Part shown: positions 28,008 to 36,633 of the stretch, piece after piece
Numbering within the stretch: the first letter of the stretch is position 1
Layout of the letters: each line of letters opens with the position of its first letter
Assembly: GCF_001046635.1 (NCBI RefSeq)
Contig: NZ_KQ130454.1
Span: 565,501-629,500 of the forward strand
Reading direction: 5' to 3'
From: Novosphingobium barchaimii LL02
Lineage (GTDB): Bacteria > Pseudomonadota > Alphaproteobacteria > Sphingomonadales > Sphingomonadaceae
Length of the DNA: 64,000 nucleotides
Translations under genes and position numbers: made by a program
The notes under the pieces: generated by a model
What the model saw: the letters and a program-made list of their open reading frames with translations, nothing else
What the model was told of the DNA's origin: nothing
The model's database searches: none

Positions 28008-29021
28008 TCAGGCCGCCCGTAGCGCCAGCAGCGCGTCGCGCTGGGCGATGAGGCTGGCGTGGTCGGCGTCGGGGAGCGCATCGCCGGTGGCCGCCAGCGC
28101 CGTGTCGAGCCGGGCAAGGCCCTGCTCGCCCATCACCGGCACGGCATGCGCGATGCCGACCATGTCGTCCATCTTCGCCCAGCAGTTGAGCGCAAGGTCG
28201 CAGCCCGCCGCGATGGCGCCCGCCGCGCGCTCCGGCACCGTGCCGGACAGCGCTTCCATGTCGAGGTCGTCGCTCATCAGCAGGCCGGTAAAGCCGATGC
28301 GTTTGCGGATCACCTCACCCACCACGAAGGGCGAGAGGGTGGCGGGGTTTTCATCGTCCCAGGCGGTGTAGCGCACGTGCGCGGTCATACCGATCGGCGC
28401 CGAGGCCAGGGTGCGGAACGGCGCGATGTCCAGTTCCAGTTCCTCGGCCGTGGCGGTTACGGTGGGCAGTTCCTTGTGGCTGTCGGCCATGGCACGGCCG
28501 TGACCGGGGATGTGCTTGATGCACCCGGCCACGCCTGCGCGGGCGAACCCGTCAAGGATCGCGCGGGCCAGCGCGGCTACGCGCATCGGTTCCGATCCCA
28601 GCGCACGGTCGCCGACGACATCGTGCGCGCCGGGCTGGCGCACGTCGAGCGAGGGGTGCAGGTCGACAGTGATGCCCGCTTCGGCAAGGTCGAGGCCCAG
28701 CGCATGGGCATTGGCGCGCGCGGCCTCGATGGCGCTGGCGGGGGCCAGGTCGTAAAGCCGGTCGAACACCTCGCCGGGGGGGTATTTCGGCCATACCGGC
28801 GGCTTCAGGCGTACCACCCGGCCGCCTTCCTGATCGACGCAGATGAACAGGCGGTCGCGCCCGTGAAGGCTGCGCAGTTCGTCGGTAAGCGCGCGAACCT
28901 GCTCGCGGCTCTGTGCATTGCGGCCGAACAGGACGTAGCCCGCCGGATCGGCATCGCGGAAGAACGCACGCTCGTCAGCGGTCAGGGTCAGGCCGGAGAG
29001 GCCGAAAAGAGCCGGTATCAT
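28008..29021 (-). CDS. nagZ: beta-N-acetylhexosaminidase NagZ
   Basis: A 337-residue GH3 enzyme of cell-wall recycling that removes GlcNAc from anhydro-muropeptides in the cytoplasm. ATG at 29021 (IPALFGLSGLTLTADERAFF) is favoured; TTG at 29057 would add 12 residues. The family motif KHIPGHGRAMADSHKELP holds the His of the catalytic loop, and LLMSDDLDMEAL the nucleophile Asp. Head of nagZ-scpA-scpB-tatABC, a common alphaproteobacterial order. Confidence 0.94.
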   Translation of the reverse strand: MIPALFGLSGLTLTADERAFFRDADPAGYVLFGRNAQSREQVRALTDELRSLHGRDRLFICVDQEGGRVVRLKPPVWPKYPPGEVFDRLYDLAPASAIEAARANAHALGLDLAEAGITVDLHPSLDVRQPGAHDVVGDRALGSEPMRVAALARAILDGFARAGVAGCIKHIPGHGRAMADSHKELPTVTATAEELELDIAPFRTLASAPIGMTAHVRYTAWDDENPATLSPFVVGEVIRKRIGFTGLLMSDDLDMEALSGTVPERAAGAIAAGCDLALNCWAKMDDMVGIAHAVPVMGEQGLARLDTALAATGDALPDADHASLIAQRDALLALRAA

Positions 29022-29091
29022 GCCCGGTTTGGTCGCAGAAAGGCCGGCATTTCGCAAGGAAGCCGCGCGACCCGGATGTGGATGGCTTCCT

Positions 29092-29877
29092 TTAAGGCCG
29101 CATCACCCAGCCGCCATCGACATGCATGGTCTGCCCGGTGATCCACTGCCCCGCCGGCGAACACAGCAGCAGCAGCGTCCCGACCAGTTCGTCCGGGGCG
29201 CCGCGCGGGTCGATGGCGCAGGTCATTTCGAGAAAGCGGATGAACGGCGAATCGTCCGGCACCAGCAGCTTGCCCGCGTCCGAGGTGACATTGCCCGGCG
29301 CGATGGCGTTGCAGGTGATGCCGTCCTTGCCAAGCTGCTTTGCCAGCGTGGTGGTCAACCCGACCAGTGCCAGCTTGGAGATACCGTAAATTCCGCTCGC
29401 CGGGAACGCCCCGCCGCTGGTCTGGTTGACGATCCGCCCGCCGCCGCGCTCCCGCATCGAGGGGATGACCGCCCGCGCGCAGAGCAGCGCACCGTTGAGG
29501 TTCACCGAAAACGCGCGGTTCCAGGCGTCCAGGCTTACCGTCTCGCAGTTATCGTAGCTGATATCGACCATCAGCGCGGCATTGTTGACCAGCACATCGA
29601 CCCCGCCGAACGCCTCGCAAGCAGCCTTGCCCATGGCGAGGGTGGAGCCTTCATCGGCCACGTCCACCTCTACCGCCAGCGCCTTGCCGCCGAGGGCGGC
29701 GATCTCTGCGGCAACGGCCTCAGCCCCTTCAAGGTTGAGGTCGGCGACGACGACGCTCGCCCCCGCTTCGGCAAGGCCCATCGCATAGGCGCGGCCGATG
29801 GAATTGCCGCGCCCGCCGGCGCCGGTGACCACGGCCACCCTGCCATCGAGGCGGAACTGATCGAGCGTGAATGTCAT
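29092..29877 (-). CDS. SDR family oxidoreductase (1)
   Basis: A 261-residue classical SDR. The cofactor motif is TGAGGRGNSIGRAYA, an insertion relative to TGxxxGxG; an Asp after the second strand (VVADLNLEG) favours NAD(H). The catalytic residues are Ser in NQTSGGAF and YGISK. Last gene of the aldehyde dehydrogenase operon; substrate unknown, probably a secondary alcohol or ketone of the same pathway. Confidence 0.85.
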   Translation of the reverse strand: MTFTLDQFRLDGRVAVVTGAGGRGNSIGRAYAMGLAEAGASVVVADLNLEGAEAVAAEIAALGGKALAVEVDVADEGSTLAMGKAACEAFGGVDVLVNNAALMVDISYDNCETVSLDAWNRAFSVNLNGALLCARAVIPSMRERGGGRIVNQTSGGAFPASGIYGISKLALVGLTTTLAKQLGKDGITCNAIAPGNVTSDAGKLLVPDDSPFIRFLEMTCAIDPRGAPDELVGTLLLLCSPAGQWITGQTMHVDGGWVMRP

Positions 29878-29899
29878 CTTCGTACTCCCGCAGACCGGC

Positions 29900-30655
29900 T
29901 CAACCGGCCGTAATACCCTTGTCGATGTCGATGCAGGCGCCGTGGAAACCGCGCCCGGCCTCGGACGCCAGGAGCAGGACCATGTCCGCCACGTCGTCCA
30001 CCTCGACCTGCCCGCGCATGCCCGAAAACCGCTTGAGCAGCTCGATGTCGCAGTTTTCGGGCGGGCGGTAATTGAGCGCGATATTGGTGACCATGCCGCC
30101 CGGCGCGACCGCATTGATGCGGATCGGGGCCTTCTGGAACTCCATCGCCATCGCCTTGGTCATGCCCAGGATGCCCCACTTGCTGGCGCAATAGGCGGCG
30201 GCATAAGCCTCGCCGATGTAGGACGCGCAGGAAGCCACGTTGACGATCGCCCCGTTCGTTTCCAGCAGGTGCGGGATCGCGCCCCGCGACAGCACGAAAG
30301 GCGCGTCGAGATTGACGGCGATGGTGCGCCGGTACTGCTCCAGCGGCATCTGCGGCGTGTTGGCAAGGTAGATCAGCCCGGCGATATTGCACAGTGCATC
30401 GAGCCGCCCGAACCGCGTCGTCGCCTCGGGCACGACCCTCGCGCAGGCGGCGGCATCGGAAAGGTCGACGACCTGCGTCGCCACTGCCCGCCCGCTTTTC
30501 GCCAGCAGCGCAGCGGTTTCGGCGAGGCCCTGCGGATTGACGTCGACAAGCCATAGATCCGCCCCCGCCTGCGCCAGTTTGAGCGCGCTCGCCCGGCCCA
30601 GCCCCGAAGCGGCGCCGGTAACAAGGGCGACCTTGCCGGTCATATCGGTGTTCAT
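29900..30655 (-). CDS. SDR family oxidoreductase (2)
   Basis: A 251-residue classical SDR with TGAASGLGRASAL, NIAGLIYL, the catalytic Ser in VASCASYIG and YCASK. VDVNPQG after the second strand implies NAD(H) preference. It lies 22 bp before the other SDR and 16 bp after the carboxymuconolactone-decarboxylase-like gene. The two SDRs share little beyond the fold, so they are not a recent duplication. Confidence 0.85.
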   Translation of the reverse strand: MNTDMTGKVALVTGAASGLGRASALKLAQAGADLWLVDVNPQGLAETAALLAKSGRAVATQVVDLSDAAACARVVPEATTRFGRLDALCNIAGLIYLANTPQMPLEQYRRTIAVNLDAPFVLSRGAIPHLLETNGAIVNVASCASYIGEAYAAAYCASKWGILGMTKAMAMEFQKAPIRINAVAPGGMVTNIALNYRPPENCDIELLKRFSGMRGQVEVDDVADMVLLLASEAGRGFHGACIDIDKGITAG

Positions 30656-30671
30656 GCTGCTTTCCCCGTCC

Positions 30672-31454
30672 CTAGCCGTTCCACGGCAACCCCTTGGCCA
30701 CCTTGCCGATCATCTCCTGCACCACCGCGTTGATGCGCGAGGCCTTGGGCCAGCCTGCATGGGTCCCGTATTGCACCACGAATTCGAGCATCTGCTCGCC
30801 GGTGCAGTTGCCGCTCGCCATGGCGGCGTGGATGTGGCTGCGGATCGGGATCTCGGCGGCCGATTCGCACACGCCAACCAGCGTGATCCACCTGCGCGAT
30901 GCCTCGTCCAGGCCGGGGCGCCGCCACATCTCGCCAAAGACGAAGTTGTTGATGGCCTGAAGGTAGGGCGATCCGGGCGGCCCCGGCGCAAAGGTCATGA
31001 CTTTGGCGAAGGCGGCATGACCGCCATCGTTGCGGGCCTGCGCGTCCCATGGTTCGGGGCAGATCGGCGGGACATGCGCGGGCGGCAAATCGAGTTCACC
31101 CGCCACACGCGTCACCGCGCGGTCCAGCCTGCCGCCGTTGCCCCAGCCCGCATAGACGGCCAGATGCAGCGCCGCCTCGCGCAGTTCGGCAAGGCTGAGG
31201 TGCCCGCCGACCAGCGCCCCGCGCACGAAATCGTCGATCTGGCTTTCCTCCAGCCCGCAAGTCGCCGCGCTGGCCATGGCGACGATCAGGCGGGGGCGCA
31301 TCGGCAGGCAGGGGCGGGTCCAGACCTCGGCCCAGACGAAGTCGCGCCAGGATTCCTCCAGCAGTGTCGCCGGTTCGCGCGGGCTGCGGGCCGCCGCTTC
31401 GGCCTCGGCGGCGCGGCCACTGGCGGCGCGGTCTTCGGGATCGAGCATCGCCAT
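30672..31454 (-). CDS. carboxymuconolactone decarboxylase family protein
   Basis: A 260-residue protein with two AhpD-like alpha-helical regions: RLIVAMASAATCGLEESQIDDFVRGAL with HLAVYAGWGNGG, and a second RRWITLVGVCESAAEIPIRSHIHAAMASG with VQYGTHAGWPKA. The start overlaps the preceding aldehyde dehydrogenase stop (TGATG at 31453-31457); ATG at 31448 has better spacing from AGGAG. The family covers gamma-carboxymuconolactone decarboxylases and peroxidase-like proteins; the exact reaction is unknown. Confidence 0.78.
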   Translation of the reverse strand: MAMLDPEDRAASGRAAEAEAAARSPREPATLLEESWRDFVWAEVWTRPCLPMRPRLIVAMASAATCGLEESQIDDFVRGALVGGHLSLAELREAALHLAVYAGWGNGGRLDRAVTRVAGELDLPPAHVPPICPEPWDAQARNDGGHAAFAKVMTFAPGPPGSPYLQAINNFVFGEMWRRPGLDEASRRWITLVGVCESAAEIPIRSHIHAAMASGNCTGEQMLEFVVQYGTHAGWPKASRINAVVQEMIGKVAKGLPWNG

Positions 31455-32926
31455 CACTCCTGCAGGTTGACCCAGACGTTGCGCACTTGCTGGAACTCGC
31501 GCAGCGCCTCGATCCCGCCGAGGCGGCCGTGGCCCGAATGCTTCATGCCGCCGAACGGGACGCAGGCCGTCATCGCCTCGCCCGATCCGTTGACCTGCAC
31601 CTGGCCCGCCATCATCTGCCCTGCGACGCGGTGAGCGCGGGCAAGGCTGGTGGTGTGAACATAGGCGCCCAGACCGTAATCGCTGTCATTCGCAAGCGAG
31701 ACGGCCTCCTCCTCGCTGTCGAACGGTGTGACGACGAGGACCGGGCCGAACACTTCATTGCGCGCAATGGCGCTGCCCGGCGCGACGTCGGCCAGCACCG
31801 TGATCGGCAGGAAGAAGCCGGAAGCGTGATCGGCCCCCAGTCGCTCGCCGCCGCAGACGAGGCGCGCGCCATCGGCGATCCCACCTGCGACCATGCCCTG
31901 AATGCGCTCCAGCGCCGGCTCGGAGATGACCGGGCCCATGATCGTGTCCATCGCCAGCGGATCGCCGATCTTGATGTGCGCCGCCATGGCCGCCAGCATC
32001 TGCACGTAAGGCTCGTAGATCGAACGCTCCACCAGTAGCCGCGTGCCGTTGACGCAGCCTTGCCCGTTGGCGCTGACCGCGCCGGACAGCCCGCGCTTCG
32101 CCGCCGCCTGAAGGTTCGCGTCGGCAAAGACCAGCACCGCCGACTTGCCGCCCAACTCCAGCCCCACCGGCTTCAGGCTCTGCGCCGCGCTGCCAAGTAT
32201 CTTGCGCGCCGTACCGCCCGATCCGATGAATTCGATCTTGCCGATGCCGGGGTGCGCCACCATCGCCGCGCCCACGTCCGGCCCGCCGGTGACGAGATTG
32301 ACCACTCCAGGCGGAAAGCCCGCCTGCCCGATGATCTCCACCAGCTTCATCAGCGAGAACGGCGCGTTCTCCGGCGCTTTCAGCACCACGCAGTTGCCGG
32401 CCGCCAGTGCCGGGGCCAGGCACATCGTCGCCGCGAACAGCGGCCCGTTCCACGGCACGATGATCCCAACCACGCCGTAGGGCTCGTACGTCACGTAATC
32501 GTGCGCCGGGCCGCCCCAGGTGCTGATCGTGCGGCCCTCGATCTTGTCCGCCCAGCCGCCGAAGTAGCGGAATTTCTGCGCGGCATCGCCGCTCATGTGC
32601 GGACCGGCAAGGATGATGGCGCCGTTCTCGATCGAGAGCAGCGAGGTCATTTGCGCCGCATTCTCCTCGGTCAGCGCGGCAAGGCGCAGCATCAGGTCGC
32701 GCCGCTTGTCGCCCGGCATGGCGCGCCATGCCGGGGCGGCGCCCTGCGCTGCGGCGACGGCGCGGTCGACATCGCCCGCATCGGCTAGTCGAAGCTGCGC
32801 AGTCACTTCGCCGGTGCCGGGGTAGACGTGGTCGAACGCGGGGCCGCTGCCGCCCGCCTCGCTCGTCCCGCCTATGACCAGGGCATGGCCCGGCAGGACC
32901 GACCGATCCGGTGTGAGAAATGCCAT
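31454..32926 (-). CDS. aldehyde dehydrogenase family protein
   Basis: A 490-residue NAD(P)-dependent aldehyde dehydrogenase from ATG 32926 with AGGA upstream. It has the PWNGPL strand, FIGSGGTARKI, the general base Glu in LELGGKS and the nucleophile Cys in GQGCVNGTRLL. FGGMKHSGHGRLGG near the C-terminus is typical. It is the promoter-proximal gene of a four-gene operon and divergent from a GntR regulator. The substrate is unknown; the neighbours suggest oxidation of an aldehyde intermediate in a catabolic pathway. Confidence 0.9.
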   Translation of the reverse strand: MAFLTPDRSVLPGHALVIGGTSEAGGSGPAFDHVYPGTGEVTAQLRLADAGDVDRAVAAAQGAAPAWRAMPGDKRRDLMLRLAALTEENAAQMTSLLSIENGAIILAGPHMSGDAAQKFRYFGGWADKIEGRTISTWGGPAHDYVTYEPYGVVGIIVPWNGPLFAATMCLAPALAAGNCVVLKAPENAPFSLMKLVEIIGQAGFPPGVVNLVTGGPDVGAAMVAHPGIGKIEFIGSGGTARKILGSAAQSLKPVGLELGGKSAVLVFADANLQAAAKRGLSGAVSANGQGCVNGTRLLVERSIYEPYVQMLAAMAAHIKIGDPLAMDTIMGPVISEPALERIQGMVAGGIADGARLVCGGERLGADHASGFFLPITVLADVAPGSAIARNEVFGPVLVVTPFDSEEEAVSLANDSDYGLGAYVHTTSLARAHRVAGQMMAGQVQVNGSGEAMTACVPFGGMKHSGHGRLGGIEALREFQQVRNVWVNLQE

Positions 32927-33001
32927 CGCTTGTTCCTGTCCCAAAGCGCCCGGGCGCCTTTGCGGCTACCCGTCTTGAGCAGGATGTTATGTGCGTTTAA
33001 A

Positions 33002-33050
33002 TAGGCGCTCAACGGACTTGAATTGCATTTTTCCTCATCGTCAGCGCCTA
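33002..33050. promoter_or_regulatory. inverted repeat between aldehyde dehydrogenase and GntR genes
   Basis: TAGGCGCT (33002-33009) and AGCGCCTA (33043-33050) are exact inverted copies 41 bp apart centre to centre, about four helical turns. They sit in the 139-bp divergent promoter region, immediately before the GntR start. A paired operator for the adjacent regulator is the simplest reading. Confidence 0.45.
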
Positions 33051-33065
33051 GTTGAATGCTATTAT

Positions 33066-33785
33066 ATGCCTGTAATTGACGTCCAGCTTAAAGTCCGCCG
33101 ACGCCGAGGGACGAATCTCGTCACCGCCACCACCGAGGTCTTGCGCGAACGTATATTTGCCGCCGCCCCCGGCGCGCTGATCGGATCGCTCCATGCGCTG
33201 GCCCGTAGCCTTGAGGTCGGCATCGTCACCCTGCAACAGGCCGCCCGCGTCCTCGAACACGAGGGGCTGCTGGAAGTGCGGCGCGGCCCCGGCGGCGGCT
33301 ATTACGGCGCGCGGCCCGACGATGCGGCGCTGGAACGAGCCTTCGACGCCTATCTGCGGGTCCACCCAGCGACTTGGGAGGAGGCGCTGGACATGACCTC
33401 GCTGCTGTTCAACGAACTTGCCGCCGCAGCCGCCGGATGCCGGGACGCGGGCCTGCTTGGCGATCTGCGCACGATGGCGGGGCAAGTGGAAACCTGCGCC
33501 AGCGACGCGGAGCTGGGCGCCTTCGAGTTCGCGTTTCAGGAACTGCTGTTCCGTATGGTCCGCCGCCCGCTGTTCGAAATGCTCACCCGCGTAACCCTGC
33601 ACTATGCCACCACCCGGTCCGACGCCCCGGTGCGAGCGCTGGAACACGACATGGATAGCTGGAAGGCAGGCCGCCGCCGCATCATCGCCGCGATCCTCGC
33701 CCATGACGGAGCGCTCGCCCGCTTCGAGGCCGATCGCAGCAACCGCGCGGTTATCCTGCGGCACCTCGACGCCGCGCGCGTCTGA
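33066..33785 (+). CDS. GntR-family (FadR-like) transcriptional regulator
   Basis: A 239-residue regulator from ATG 33066. The N-terminal winged HTH (LVTATTEVLRERIF..., VTLQQAARVLEHEGLLEVRRGPGGGYY) is followed by an all-helical FadR/FCD-type domain. Divergent to the aldehyde dehydrogenase operon, it most likely controls that operon and itself through the inverted repeat at 33002-33050. Confidence 0.82.
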   Translation: MPVIDVQLKVRRRRGTNLVTATTEVLRERIFAAAPGALIGSLHALARSLEVGIVTLQQAARVLEHEGLLEVRRGPGGGYYGARPDDAALERAFDAYLRVHPATWEEALDMTSLLFNELAAAAAGCRDAGLLGDLRTMAGQVETCASDAELGAFEFAFQELLFRMVRRPLFEMLTRVTLHYATTRSDAPVRALEHDMDSWKAGRRRIIAAILAHDGALARFEADRSNRAVILRHLDAARV

Positions 33786-33824
33786 GGGTTACCCGGCGGT
33801 GCAATCGGTGGCACAGTTCGCCCC

Positions 33825-34226
33825 ATGACACGCCGCTTCGGACTTCCCCCCTCGCCCGCCGAATTCGAGGCGCTCGCCCACGCCGCCTTCGCGCGCATTC
33901 CCCAGCCCTTTGCGCAGCACCTCGACGGGATCACCGTCCACATCGAGGAATTCGCCGACGAGGAAACCCTGCGCGCGCTGGAGATAGATGATCCGTTCGG
34001 CCTGACCGGGCTTTACCACGGCCGCTCGATGGACACCGATTCGGTGTGGATTTCCGGCGAGTTTCCGCCCCGCATCACCCTTTACCGCCAGCCACTCCTC
34101 GCCGAGTGGTGCGAGACCGAAGTGCAGCTGGAAGATCTCGTCGCCCACGTCGTCATCCATGAGGTTGGCCACCACTTCGGCCTGTCGGACGAGGCCATGC
34201 ACGCGCTGGAGGACGAAGTGCGCTGA
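33825..34226 (+). CDS. zincin-like metallopeptidase family protein
   Basis: A 133-residue protein with the HExxH zinc motif in VVIHEVGHHFGLSDEAM near the C-terminus and the preceding FGLTGLYHGRS and PPRITLYRQPL of the DUF1025-type minimal metallopeptidase family (possible zinc metallopeptidase). Cytoplasmic, with no signal peptide. The biological target is not known. Confidence 0.85.
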   Translation: MTRRFGLPPSPAEFEALAHAAFARIPQPFAQHLDGITVHIEEFADEETLRALEIDDPFGLTGLYHGRSMDTDSVWISGEFPPRITLYRQPLLAEWCETEVQLEDLVAHVVIHEVGHHFGLSDEAMHALEDEVR

Positions 34227-34293
34227 TAAAGCGCGCGGGTGTTTGCAAAATTCGTCCTTGGAGCGTCACGTTTTCTTGCGATAGTGCCGCCCC

Positions 34294-36072
34294 ATGACCT
34301 CCCCCAAGATCAGAGCGCTCCCGCTTCTCACCGCCTCCCTGCTGGCCGCCTGCGCGGCGCCGCAGACCTCCCACCAGACTTCGTCGGTGCCCGGGCCCCA
34401 GGCCGCCGCCGCAGGCCCGATCGAAGTGGGCATCGTGGCCATCAACGACTTTCACGGCGCGCTTGAGCCGCCGGGCCAGTCGGTCAACGTCAAGCAGGCG
34501 GACGGCTCGATCCTGCCGGTTCCGGCGGGCGGCGGAGCGTGGCTGGCCTCGGCGGTGGATTCGATCAAGGCGCTGCACTCCAACCACGTCGTGGTGGCGG
34601 CGGGCGATCTGACCAGCGCCTCGCAGCTTGCTTCCTCACTCTATCTGGACGAGCCGGCGGTCGGCGTGATGAACCGGCTGGGGCTGGAATTCAACGCCGT
34701 GGGCAACCACGAATTCGACCGCGGCCCCAAGGAACTCCAGCGCCTGCAAAGCGGCGGCTGCGAGAAGAACGGGCGGCTGGATCCCTGCCAGTTGGAGCAG
34801 TTCAAGGGCGCCAGCTACAAGTACCTTTCGGCCAGCACCTTCAAGGCGGACGGCAGCACCCTGTTCCCCGCCACCGGCCTGAAGACCTTCGGGACAGGCG
34901 CGAACAAGGTGACGATCGGCTTCGTCGGCCTGTCGCTGAAATCGGTGCCGACACTGGTCGCGCCCGAACAGGTCAAGGACCTGACCTTCGGCGACGAGGC
35001 CGAGGCCATCAACAAGGCGATCCCCCTGCTTCGGGCAGAGGGCGCCGACGCGGTCGTGGTGCTGATCCACCAGGGCGGCAAGACCCCGGTAGGCGACCCC
35101 AACGGCTGCGACGGCTTCACCGGCGACATCCAGCCGATCCTCGACAAGCTGAACCCCGGCGTCGACGTGGTGGTATCGGGCCACACGCACTGGTCTTACG
35201 TGTGCAACTACAAGCCCGCGAACGGCGGCGCGCCGATCCTGCTGACCAGCGCGGGCGTCTACGGCGAACTCGTCACCGACATCACGCTGAAGATCGACCC
35301 CGCCGCACACCGCGTGGTGTCCTCGGCCGCGCATAACGTCATCGTCCAGTCCACGCCTTACAAGGCCAGCCGGGGCGAGATCGCCAATACCGATGCCTTC
35401 CCCCGCTTCGCCCCCCGCGCCGACGTGGCCGCCTACGTCAAGCAGTACAAGGACGCCTCGATCTCGCTGGTCGAGCGCCCGGTGGGCAAGGTTTCGCAGG
35501 CCGCGTCCAAGAGCGACGGCGCCGAATCGGGCACCGGCGGCACGCTGGGCAACCTGATCGCCGACAGCCAGCTTGCCGCCACGCGCGCAGCGGGCGCGCA
35601 AATCGCCTTCACCAACCCCTTCGGCATCCGCGCCTCGCTGGTGCCGGCCGCCGATGGTCAGGTGACCTTCGGCCAGCTCTACGCCATCGAACCGTTCGGC
35701 AACGAGCTGGTGACCATGACGCTTACCGGCGCGCAGCTGCGCGCCGTGATCGAGGAAGGGCTGGACGATGAGGGGCCGATGCAGGTGCTCTCGCCCTCGG
35801 CCGGGCTCATGCTGCGGTATGACCCGGCGCGCCCCTCGGGCAAGCGGATCGTCTCGCTGGCCCTGAACGGCAAGCCGGTGAGCGCGGCTGCGAACTACCG
35901 CGTGAGCATGGTGAACTTCCTCGCCGAGGGCGGCGACGGCTTCACGACTTTCGCCAAGGGCACCCAGCGCACGCGCGGCATGATCGACGTGATGGCCTTC
36001 GAAGACTGGCTGAAGGCCGTGCCGGTGCGCGAAATCCCCCAGGAAAGCCGCACGGTGAAGGTAGGAAAGTAA
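34294..36072 (+). CDS. 5'-nucleotidase / 2',3'-cyclic phosphodiesterase family lipoprotein
   Basis: A 592-residue protein with a lipobox (TASLLAACAAP). The metallophosphatase domain has INDFHGALEPPG, GNHEFDRGPKEL and VVSGHTHWSY; the C-terminal 5'-nucleotidase domain starts around LVERPVGKVS and includes GTGGTLGNLIADSQL and FTNPFGIRASL. These enzymes hydrolyse extracytoplasmic nucleotides for phosphate and nucleoside salvage. The lipobox implies periplasmic membrane anchoring. Confidence 0.9.
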   Translation: MTSPKIRALPLLTASLLAACAAPQTSHQTSSVPGPQAAAAGPIEVGIVAINDFHGALEPPGQSVNVKQADGSILPVPAGGGAWLASAVDSIKALHSNHVVVAAGDLTSASQLASSLYLDEPAVGVMNRLGLEFNAVGNHEFDRGPKELQRLQSGGCEKNGRLDPCQLEQFKGASYKYLSASTFKADGSTLFPATGLKTFGTGANKVTIGFVGLSLKSVPTLVAPEQVKDLTFGDEAEAINKAIPLLRAEGADAVVVLIHQGGKTPVGDPNGCDGFTGDIQPILDKLNPGVDVVVSGHTHWSYVCNYKPANGGAPILLTSAGVYGELVTDITLKIDPAAHRVVSSAAHNVIVQSTPYKASRGEIANTDAFPRFAPRADVAAYVKQYKDASISLVERPVGKVSQAASKSDGAESGTGGTLGNLIADSQLAATRAAGAQIAFTNPFGIRASLVPAADGQVTFGQLYAIEPFGNELVTMTLTGAQLRAVIEEGLDDEGPMQVLSPSAGLMLRYDPARPSGKRIVSLALNGKPVSAAANYRVSMVNFLAEGGDGFTTFAKGTQRTRGMIDVMAFEDWLKAVPVREIPQESRTVKVGK

Positions 36073-36084
36073 GCGCTGCCGTTA

Positions 36085-36113
36085 TCCTCCCCGTCGTGAT
36101 GCGACGGGGAGGA
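36085..36113. terminator. 12-bp hairpin between convergent genes
   Basis: TCCTCCCCGTCG (36085-36096) and CGACGGGGAGGA (36102-36113) are perfect reverse complements with the 5-nt loop TGATG, 13 bp past the nucleotidase stop and 11 bp before the DUF2306 stop. No T-tract, so it is a probable bidirectional transcription boundary rather than a classical terminator. Confidence 0.5.
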
Positions 36114-36123
36114 GCCGTCATTC

Positions 36124-36633
36124 TCAACTCAGCAGCCAGTGCCCCAGCAGGCGGTCGAACGGGAAGGTGAAGAACCCCGCGATCAGCAGCGCGCCGATGA
36201 TCATGCCGCGCACGGTGCGGCGATGGCGGGCTACATTGTGGCGGCGGGCGCCGATCACCAGCAACGGCACCAGCACGATGGTCAGGAACGACAGTGCATG
36301 GATCGGGCTGAAATGGCCCGGATTGCTGGTCGTCACGAACAGGCTGTCGATCGCCGTGAGCAGCATTGCCGCGCTCCAGACATAGCCCAGTTGCCGGTGC
36401 CCCGGCGTCCCGCGCGGGCGCCACAGCAGCACCGGGGTCAGTGCCAGCGCGGTCATGATCGTGGCAAGGTGCAGCCAGATCACCGCCGGAATCGCCGGCC
36501 AGTCGTGCAGGCCCTTGATCACGGCCGCGATGATGAAGCCCAGCATCACCAGCGCCAGCCCTCCGAGCGCCTTTTCCAGTCGGTCAGGCGCGGTCGAGGG
36601 CAAGGCGGCTGCCTGCACCGATGCCGTCGCCAT
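36124..36633 (-). CDS. DUF2306-like membrane protein
   Basis: A 169-residue protein from ATG 36633, overlapping the upstream methyltransferase stop (TGATG). It has four or five hydrophobic segments with a conserved-looking PRGTPGHRQLGYVWSAAMLLTAIDSLF and HALSFLTIVLVPLLVIGARRHNVARHRRT, matching the DUF2306 family of inner-membrane proteins of unknown function. A longer open frame to 36891 runs through the methyltransferase gene and is not believed. Confidence 0.75.
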   Translation of the reverse strand: MATASVQAAALPSTAPDRLEKALGGLALVMLGFIIAAVIKGLHDWPAIPAVIWLHLATIMTALALTPVLLWRPRGTPGHRQLGYVWSAAMLLTAIDSLFVTTSNPGHFSPIHALSFLTIVLVPLLVIGARRHNVARHRRTVRGMIIGALLIAGFFTFPFDRLLGHWLLS

